From assembly GCA_963930775.1 (NCBI GenBank), contig OZ005689.1, positions 19,367,775 to 19,431,774 on the forward strand: a stretch of DNA of 64,000 nt, in the 5' to 3' direction. Numbering within the stretch: the stretch's first letter is position 1; each line of letters starts with the position of its first letter. The stretch comes from Cliona cf. orientalis. Lineage: Eukaryota > Porifera > Demospongiae > Clionaida > Clionaidae. This document shows positions 55,920-64,000 of this stretch, piece after piece. The notes under the pieces are model-generated. The model had not been told where the DNA came from. It saw only the letters and a list, made by a program, of their open reading frames with translations, and searched no databases. The translations under genes and the position numbers were made by a program.

Positions 55920-58635
55920 ATGGCTACAAACCAATTACACAGTGGAAAAAAATGTGGCCCATGCTCACTGTGCAAACAAAAAAAATTTCATTACACTCAT
56001 ATATCCGAATGGAGCAATGACCAGAAACTATTCTTAAAAACAACAGAGGCGAACATTTCGCCATCCAGCTGTATTTGCAAGGTGTGTGCTGATGATATCA
56101 AGAGAAATATGCATAAAGACAACTACACACCTCGGTGGAGGAAAACAAAACCGAAATGCACGGTGTAAAAACGTTCGGGGTATAAAATTGTGCAACATTA
56201 CAAACAATGCTAACATGGAACAGCTACTAGAATTGGAGAACACAACTACAGCTGTCACACTGTGTACAGATCATTACAATGTAGTATACAGGTCTCTTCC
56301 TGAAAAAGTCAACCTTTTAGCTCACCAAAAATGCAAAACGTGCAATAGAGAGATATCAAAGAAAACGGATTACCACCACTGTCCAGATCCACGGGTAATT
56401 AAAGAATATTTACGGACCACAGTTGGATATGATGTGGATATTAACAGAACAGACATAATATGCCTAACATGTTATAAAGCTCACAAAACCATCTTAGAGC
56501 AAGAGAACGAACAAAGTAAAGACAAAGATCTGCAAGAGCTAATGGTAACACTGAAAACAGCAGATATACCTTCAGTAGTTGACAGTGCTCTCAATGAAGT
56601 AACACTTGCTGTAGCTGAAACTATATATAAGCAGGAAGCTATACTTCTTCCTACAGCATACGATATGCTCACTAAGTTAATGAGAGATCAGGCAGTGATA
56701 GGAGATAAGGGTATTAGCAAGCAACATCTATTCAGCCACTTGAAACAAACCCTCAATAAACATCTTGCTTGTTGCACTCTACAAAAATCAGCTGGAACTC
56801 TACTCTACAGAAAGGACGGGAATCTTCTTTTAGCCCTAACCAAGGTATTACAGAGAGAAAGAAAAGGAAAGCTGGATGGGGAAGGAGAGCACTCAAGTTC
56901 AAACAATGAATCATCAAATTCAAACCAACAAGATGAACCACAGACGGACAATTCTCTATTAGCAAAGGTTTGCACAACAATGAACACAAAATTACACCAC
57001 CAAGCAAAGAAATTTATGGATAAGAGAAAAACGGATGAAATGGATCTCACTAGTTTAGATATGGATCAGCTAATAGACTCCATTGATCCAGCTCTGTGGA
57101 GCATGATAATAAATTTGACTAAATCATGCCGTGAAGCTATCAGACCAGACAAACATCCCCTCACACACAGTAGAAAGCTACGCTGCTTCTATTGCTTATG
57201 TGTCATGCTGTTCATCACCAACAACCAATGCAACAAACCCCTGCATGTACTCCTCACAGACGTTCTTGCGAGTCACATTGGTGCTCAAGACAAAATTAAA
57301 ATTCTCAACCAACTCGGTGCCGTAGCCTCAGAAGATACACATGCTAGGTATTGCCAGGATATTGTTCAGAAAAAGAGACAGGAAGGAAATACATCACTGT
57401 TATCAACATTTGTAGCCATTTCAGTTGACAATGTTGGCTTTCTACAAAGTCATGCAGCAATATATAGTGGGGACCAACATCGAAGTTGGCAAGGTACAAC
57501 TGTACAAGCACTCGTTTACCGGGATAGCAATGCTACATGTAGCTCAAGCATCAATGTCAATGCACAGAGCACACTCTCTAACAACAAAAATGACAGTCCA
57601 CAGGCAACTCCCTCTCTCTCACAGACTAGTGAAGGAGTACAGGCCACTCCCCAGACTAGTGAAGGAGTACAGGCAACTCACCCTCCCTCACGGACTAGTA
57701 CTGGAGTACAGGTCACTGAGACTCCCTCTCTCACACCGACCAGCTCAGGAGTACGGGCCACTCCCCCTCCCTCACAGATTAGCACTAGAGTACGGGCCAC
57801 TCCCTCTCTCACACGGACTATTGCAGGAGTACGGATCACTCCCTCTCTCACACAGACTAGCGCAGGAGTACAGGCCACTCCCCCTCCCTCACGGACTAGT
57901 ACTTCCATACAGACTACTCCCTCTCTCTGTCAGACAGTAGCTACAGTAAGTGCCATGCAGACTTCCAGCCATAGTATGCAGGCTACCCCCTCTCTCAAAC
58001 AGCTTAGCACTAGTGTGCAGGCCAGTGAACCCAATGACTGCGCTCAAAGTTTTCTCGATCAATCGCTAGAACACAGTGGTAGTTCACATGCACATGAGCC
58101 CCTACGCAGTGCTCAACCAGAACCCAGAAATGCTACTATGACTCATTCTCATTCAGAGAAGCCCACTAAATCCAGAAAAAGAAGGGTAAATGATAATTCA
58201 ATAGAGGGTCAGAGGAAACGAGCACGGACTGAAAAGGAGAATGGAAATGCAACAGAAAGGTATGGACATCAAGTACAACTATTGACTCCTATGACACCAT
58301 CCAGACCTTATGACACATTGAGAACACACAAAATAACTAGTTACCACCTAACGGAAGTTGAAAACAAAGCCTTGACTAATTTTAAGCATAAGATGTTTTC
58401 ATACACAGGTGATTGTCACTGCTTTTGATCTCAACACAACCAGGCCTGACTCAGTAATACAAGGGCTACAGGAATACATAATACACACAACATGTAGCTC
58501 AGGCACTCTCAACAAGGAGACAGAAGTGACTGATGTATCCTACCTAAGGTTTTTGGACAAAAATGCAGATGATCCAGGCCCGTACGCAGCCCATTCAAAT
58601 GGTGGGTTACATAAAATGTGGTAGGGAATAGTAAC

Positions 58636-58718
58636 CTGCGGCATAGCCGCAGAAGGCCAACTTGCTGGCCTAGGGGGTGGGTACGGGAGGGGGATGTGCC
58701 CCCTCCCGCCGAAGGCGG
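58636..58718. other. Four consecutive stem-loops near the hAT end
   Basis: CTGCGGC-ATA-GCCGCAG, AGGCCA-ACTTGC-TGGCCT, GGGAGGGGG-ATGTG-CCCCCTCCC and CCGCC-GAA-GGCGG follow one another within 83 bp, about 60 bp inside the element end. They may be subterminal transposase-binding or structural sites. Confidence 0.8.
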
Positions 58719-58841
58719 AAGATTTTGGGCACCTTTAGTTCTGGAAGTGATAATATCTATTGTTTTTTAGCAAATTTCATACACCAGACTAGCATAATTA
58801 GTATAGCTTTGCATTCATTGACAAAATATTTGTTATAATAT

Positions 58842-59507
58842 GTGACCGGATTTGGGAAAACCCTCCGTATAGAATTTTTTCAGAAAATTGAGTTTGATGC
58901 ATGGTTGATAAGCTCTACCATAGAGCTAACCCGCGTTCAAGTATTAGGCCGATCGTACGCTTGGTTGTGGAGATACAGCGCTTTGTTTGCGATCGCACCA
59001 CACCCCCCATAATCGAGAAATTACGGTCTAAAGGCGTTGCTATGCACGCGTATGGCGTTTCCGCATACTAGCGTGACCCGGAAATCAATTAAATGGACCT
59101 GGGCGGAGCCGTTCGAAATGAACGTAAAGATCGAGCAAGAGTTGAATTTCGTTGTTGATAACGACAGACGATTGTTCTTAGATGCCCAAGAAGCTAAAAA
59201 GGTGAGCGAACGTACAGTAGATCGATGAATCTAGCTGTCTCTAGGTAGATTATTCTAATTACCGCCCATAGCAACGGGCTCCGTGTACGGCGGCTGTGCC
59301 GACTAGGTGGGTCGAAATGGAGGCTTATTTCGCCTTCGTATAGCACGACTAGCCTCCGTAGAAGACGGCAACAGTTAGAAGAAGGGTTGTTCGACATGTA
59401 TATGACAAAATCTGGACTTTGACAAATTTCTACCTGAGCTACTAAAAACGCGTATTGCGCGAATCGCGCGCGGATCCCTTACGGAGGGTTTTCCCAAATC
59501 CGGTCAC
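58842..59507 (+). mobile_element. MITE family 2, copy d (inside the hAT element)
   Basis: GTGACCGGATTTGGGAAAAC to CCCAAATCCGGTCAC, 666 bp, flanked by ATAT (58838-58841 and 59508-59511). Closest to copy b and full length. Confidence 0.92.
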
Positions 59508-59657
59508 ATATTATAGATACATTATTTACAGCAGAAAATTCAATAATTTGTGCTAACAATACAATAATATTTCCAGTTACCATTATTACATGTATAATAT
59601 TATTGTAATAATATTGTTATTAGTCACTTATTCAAAAAGCATATTTGCATACTCAAT

Positions 59658-62312
59658 TCAGCGAGGATACTTCTCAAGAAAAAATTTACAAGCACGGTTA
59701 ACATCGATAGTTTCATCATAGTTGCAGTGAATTAAGGCTAAGGCACTCAATCTATGCTCAGTTTGAGTGCATCTTAGATAATTGTTAAGCCGTCGAAGAG
59801 TAGATGCAGACCGTTCACAAGAGCATGAACTAAGTGGAAGTGTAGCAAACAACTTCAAAAGTGCATAAATATTAGGCAAAGATGTGGGAGAACATTGTTG
59901 CATAGCCTTGCTAATTGTTTGTGGCCTCTTCTCCTTCGATACAGGTAGCCATCTACTCTTCCACAAGTGAAACTCCTCATCAATTAATTCAGAATTAGGT
60001 AAATCATCCTTATAAAAGGACACTGCCTGTTTAAAGCTATCTACATCTGAATCTGGAACGATACTAATAGGCAGGAGCTTCTGAATTGAAGCAGATTGTT
60101 TCACATGTGTGGCAAATCGAGAAGTCAAGTCACTAAGGAGGTGGTCTAGAAAGGGAATGGCTACTGCAACTTTAAAATACTCCTCTACTGAATCTGTGGG
60201 TGGGTTAGAACGATGCTGCTGTCGCATACTCAAACGAGGCTTACTGATGGTAATCTGAGATTGATCAGCAATTCTACAGCTATGCTCAAATATGCGATGT
60301 GCATATTCATCAACGTTTTCCCTAAGTGATTTTATGACAAAGGAACACTGCTCCATTAAGGCAACACCAGATGCAATATCTTGGTTTTGTCCTTGCAACT
60401 TCACAGCAGCTTCCTTCAAATACATAAGAGAACGCTGCAAGGCAACCAGGGTATACACAAACTCAAATGATAGCAATGTATTTAAGTATGCCTGAGCATT
60501 TCTTTTGTCCTCAACTGACCATCCTTCATTATACAACTCATACTCACTATTCCCATAGATAATCACTTCACACATACTAACCAAAACAGGATGGCACAAA
60601 GAAAATCGCTCCCAACCATCAATGTTCTCCACCCAACGAGTGATGCATACATTCAAAAGAGGAGATCTACTGGACGTACTCTGAATGGTGCCCTGATACA
60701 CAGCCTTTAGCAATGCCTCTCGTTTGGGGGATGCTTTAATCCAAAGAGTAAAGCTCTTAATGCTGTCAATGGCATTTCTTACACTCAGAACTGTGCAAGC
60801 AGAAACTATTGCTAGATTCAGAGAATGGCCAGCACAATGAGTATATAATGCCTTAGGTTGTATATCTCTGATGCGTTTTTGCACTCCAGACTTTTCTCCA
60901 CTCATAGTGGATGCCCCATCGTATCCCTGCCCACGTAGCTCATTCAGTGACAGTCCCAGTCCTTCCAAGCAATTGACAATGGCATTCGTAATATCAATTG
61001 CTCTAACTCGTTCTAGCTTCAAGAAGGTAATAAATTCTTCTCGAATATGGGACATGTCATCGACAAAACGAAGGCACAAACACAAGTGCTCAATGTTGTG
61101 GCTAGATACTTCATCAGCCAAAATGGAATAGAACCTAGCCTTTCTAACCTCTGAAAGAATTTTGCTACGCACCATGTCATAGCCTATGATACTAATGATA
61201 TCATTTTGTGACCTTGGTGAAAGATAAGTGGCATTCCTAGCTCTAGGCTGATATAAGTGCCTATGTAATAAATCATCACTCTCAGCTAGCATTGCTAGTA
61301 AAGCTAGAAAATTACCAGGATTCTTGCCTGAAGTAACATCCTCCACATCACCTCGAAACGGCAAGCCTTGCTTAGCTAAAAAGATGATGGAACGGACAAT
61401 CTGTTGAAGAATGTGCTTATTTTCAGCAATTCGGGACTGTAGTGCACTGCTGACCATTACATCTAGTCTAGATGCTGGATTTTCAATTGTACTTTTTAGA
61501 ACTTCAGCAGACTGAAGTGCATTACGGTGATACAAATGGTTTGAATGGGTCTTCAATATATCACTGAGTTTCACCCAATTAGCAAATGGCCTATTCACAA
61601 GTGCACCTTTGTCCTTACGTTTCTCATTATCAAGTAAAAGAGCACAAGCCCCACAAAATACACCATCAAGCATTGGACTATACCGCAACCAAGGGAACTT
61701 CTCAAGCCAGCTGGTATTGAATTTACGGTTACAACCATGAGAATATGTACGGGGGAGAGTATCAGGTGGTGACACATGCTGAAACAACATGCTGTACTTA
61801 CTACCATTGGATAATTCACTCAAACTGGTACAGATTTCAGCGATTGACTTGGAAGGATGCAGTAAGTTCCCAAGATCATTGCAAGGATCAGGAGGTCCAT
61901 AAGCAGAGGAAGTACTATGACTACTGCTCCCACTAGTACTAGAGGATGCCATGGACGTAGTAGGACAACTAGAGGATGCCATGGACATAGTAGGATCAGA
62001 TTGGGCTATACTGGTTGATGTGGATGATGATGATGATATTTCTGAGTCGGTCATGGTACTACTCAGATTGGATGTTTCTCTTGAATCTGACTCACCATCT
62101 GCCAACAAACCATGATAGAATTAATGTGGCCTGTGGTTTATGGACCATGTTTAATAGCTACATAACTATTTATGGATAGATTAGCACAAGCTTTTAAAGT
62201 TTAGCTGGACAGTAGTCATAGAAGCTAGAGGCTTATAGCTAGCCACAGGCCTACCTTGCCTTGATTTCTTGAAGTACTGTTTGAGTAAGTTCTGACCGGA
62301 TTGTCGTTTCAT
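59658..62312 (-). CDS. hAT transposase with TTF-type zinc finger (832 aa, intact)
   Basis: Exon 1 is 62312-62255 (MKRQSGQNLLKQYFKKSRQ, a basic start common to ZMYM1-like hAT proteins). A 156-nt intron and exon 2 (62098-59658) follow in phase; 833 codons with the stop. Domains in order: Ser/Thr-rich acidic linker; TTF finger (FNTSWLEKFPWLRYSPML, FCGACALLL); a DUF4371-like RNase H core with LRGQGYDGASTMSG, which carries a catalytic Asp, and ALYTHCAGHSLNLAI; and the C-terminal hAT dimerisation region (LPNIYALLKLFATLPLSSCS, CERSASTLRRLNNYLR). No stop or frameshift is present. It would cut and paste the element whose ends are at 58575 and 62590 and may still be functional. Confidence 0.92.
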
Positions 62313-63625
62313 GCTTGCAAATCACCACCACGTGGTACTACCAAACAAGCTAGCAGCTGTCCCGCAGGCCTGCAGGCCTGTGCATGCACCCAGCGATCAG
62401 CCCCTCCCACCCGGATATCACATAGGAGGTGTGCGTTATTTGGAAAGCGATGTTCATGTTGAATATTAAAGCAGGTGAGTTAGATATCGTGAAAACTTAT
62501 GTCTAGTGTTATATACAATAACACCATAAGTGCCCAGCCAAAAAGGGGGTTCGTTCGAACCCCCTCGAACCCCCCCTGTGTACGGGCCTGTGATCCAGAA
62601 ACAATCCTTGAAGTTCTTTCATGGCTACACAAAGAATTTCAGATTGGATCAGCTGCGAAATATCTGCTAGTTGCTGGTGATGAGAAAACCTACAATCATA
62701 TGATCCAGCTAAAATCCGAGTACGGGGAGGCTCTTGATTGGCTTGTAACATTCCCTGGGGATTTTCATTTAATGCGCATCTACCAGGAAGTGCTCATGAG
62801 TGCTTATTGGGATGCTGGATTAAAGCAAATTGCTGCAGCCAGTGGTTACCGTGGAGAAACACTTACAAGCTTAAGTAGGTGCTCAAACTTCACCAATAGT
62901 ACCACATTCCTATTTGAGGTATGGGAGGCACTCTACCACCACACAATCAACATATTCCATCAGTACAAAACCGAAAATGCCGAGACACCAACACAACCAG
63001 AAGGATATGATGAGTACTCCGATTATGCATCGTTCATGACCTCCAAGGGATCAAAGGATGAAAATTGGAAGTTCTGGGGTCAGTTTATTCTTCGAGACTG
63101 CTCAGTATTTCTAAGTTATACTTAGCAGTAAGGTTAAAAAAGTGGGATTTACGTGTTGCATCCCTAAAGGAAATGGCAGCATTGTTCTTTGCATTTAATA
63201 GACCACACTACCAGAAGCTCATTGTGCAACACCTGTCGGATCTGTTAGTTATGCCTAAAGAAATTTTAGAGCACGTTCAATCAGGAAAGTTTGTGGCCAG
63301 CCTCAGTGGACGTCCTGGGCACAGCGTCGCCATAGACGAGGCTCACGAGATGAAATCAATAAGGATTTAAAGACGTCAATCGTGAGACCCAGCACTGAAA
63401 ATATGAACAGACTATCCCTGTATCTTGGCCACAGGACAAAGCTCATTGAAAACCTGAAAAGACAGTTGAACCAACCAACAAGTAAGCCAAACAACACGAG
63501 CCTACAGACAACAAAAAAACCAGATTTAAAATCTGTTGACATCAGATCAATGCTAGCCAAGGTACAATCTGGTGCCCTATTACCACCCACAAGTACCACT
63601 AAAGTACATGCATTAAGAAATTTCT

Positions 63626-64000
63626 TCATTAACCGATTATGGGCGATAGACGCCAATTGGCGTCGTATACGTAATGTACGTTATAGGCGATTGACGCCAA
63701 ATGGCGTCAAAGCCGTTTTCTTCGCGTTTTTCGTGCATAGCGCTAGGCTACTACGCTCTACGTCCGGTTTGTGGTTAGCCGCTGACCGCCGCTACTAAGT
63801 TATGGCTTCAGGTCGCGCCGGTAGCAATTAAGTGGGTGTGACCGATACCGTTAACCAAGCCGCTCGATCGCCATTACGATCGACCCGGGCGAAAGTTCGA
63901 GGCTATTATCGTTGAACCAACAGAGCTACAGCCATGGCGCTTGGTCCATAGCTAGACGAGTGAATAGCGACTACCTACGAGTAGCTGCTTTGTGAAGCCA
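63626..64000. repeat. End of another repeat with two palindromes
   Basis: Begins ATTAACCGATTATGGGCG right after the broken gene. GACGCCAATTGGCGTC (63649-63664) is a perfect 16-bp palindrome and TTGACGCCA-AA-TGGCGTCAA (63691-63710) a near copy. The first part recurs inverted at 41998-42025. The rest runs off the window and is unrecognised. Confidence 0.55.

Larger units (their letters stand above)
58575..62590 (-). mobile_element. Complete hAT-type element with 5-bp duplication
   Basis: The ends CAGGCCCGTACGCAG and CTGTGTACGGGCCTG are inverted repeats with one mismatch, flanked by TGATC (58570-58574 and 62591-62595). Removing the element and one TGATC restores the frame of the host gene (Asp-Asp-Pro-Glu). 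It is 4016 bp including a nested family-2 MITE. A 5-bp duplication is shorter than the 8 bp of classical hAT and fits the hAT5 type. Confidence 0.93.
55920..63640 (+). pseudogene. Unknown repetitive gene, split by a hAT element
   Basis: Exon 55920-56162 (MATNQLHSGKKCGPCSLCKQ; several CxxC pairs) joins in phase through a 61-nt intron to 56224-58405. That exon carries a zinc-binding N-terminus (CKTCNREISKKTDYHHC), helical domains and a Thr/Ser/Pro repeat region (SQTSEGVQATP-like units of 15-18 residues). After a frame change at about 58405 the reading runs to FLDKNADDP at 58574. A hAT element intervenes, and 62596 onward continues ETILEVLSWLHKEF, LLVAGDEKTYNHMIQ, WLVTFPGDFHLMR, then two further frameshifts (about 63112 and 63345) around LYLAVRLKKWDLRV and GHSVAIDEAHEM, ending near 63640. 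I recall a multi-copy family with GDxKTYxxxQ and FPGDWH blocks in Hydra, sponges and corals; its function is unknown to me. It is dead here. Confidence 0.7.

Noticed and set aside
56163-56223. Frameshift between the first two ORFs of the unknown gene
   Set aside because: A GT-AG segment of 61 nt, the usual intron length here, joins the frames in phase, so an intron explains it better.
57425-57940. 171-codon ORF overlapping the unknown gene
   Set aside because: Out-of-frame shadow of the Thr/Ser/Pro repeat region of the gene at 55920-63640.
58186-58408. Intron of 223 nt to explain the frame change before 58409
   Set aside because: The segment encodes TSYHLTEVENKALTNFKHKM, which looks like conserved coding sequence of the family, so a frameshift near 58405 is preferred.

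Overview
This is eukaryotic nuclear DNA, almost certainly from a marine invertebrate animal. A sponge or another early-branching metazoan fits best, but that is inference. The evidence is multi-exon genes with GT-AG introns mostly 45-110 nt long, and transposon superfamilies typical of such genomes: KDZ, intron-bearing piggyBac, Tc1/mariner, hAT with a TTF zinc finger, a TTAA-type Kolobok-like element, Ty3/gypsy and a DIRS-type gag. There is also a dense load of nested MITEs and (GT)n microsatellites. I see no rRNA, tRNA, CRISPR or bacterial-style operon. No gene can be named as an ordinary host housekeeping gene; the window is an accessory, transposon-built region.

Layout. 0.4-10.3 kb is a compact cluster: an HMG-box gene (+), a KDZ transposase (-) whose 13 exons can be joined without a stop, and a large unknown gene (+) that carries an 8-bp tandem duplication and a 57-nt intron leading to a coiled-coil tail. 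10.5-21.4 kb is a stack of nested repeats: a dead LINE-type reverse transcriptase, three copies of a foldback-ended repeat (family 1) and several copies of a 0.4-0.67 kb MITE (family 2). 21.9-27.0 kb is a decayed Ty3/gypsy element with a family-2 MITE in its integrase gene. 27.0-27.7 kb is a piggyBac fragment. 27.7-31.0 kb and 44.5-47.1 kb are two inverted copies of a TTAA-flanked two-gene element.

31.5-34.4 kb holds further nested TIR elements. 35.5-38.4 kb is a piggyBac pseudogene with a small hAT relic beside its stop codon. 38.7-41.9 kb is a complete Tc1/mariner element, flanked by TA, that carries a second gene beside its DD34E transposase. 42.3-44.5 kb is a spliced gag-like gene followed by a pogo-type fragment. 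47.4-51.0 kb is a piggyBac gene whose single intron has been inflated by a MITE and a 75-bp minisatellite. 53.2-54.6 kb is an intron-less piggyBac pseudogene. 55.9-63.6 kb is one broken unknown gene split by a complete hAT element (58.6-62.6 kb, 832-aa transposase open), which itself contains a family-2 MITE.

The genes do not form one pathway; they are mostly separate selfish elements at different stages of decay. The apparently intact coding units are the KDZ transposase, the hAT transposase, the 340-aa passenger of the Tc1 element and the spliced gag-like gene. Exon models were derived by hand from splice dinucleotides and reading phase. Names given to families without a database search are labelled as such.
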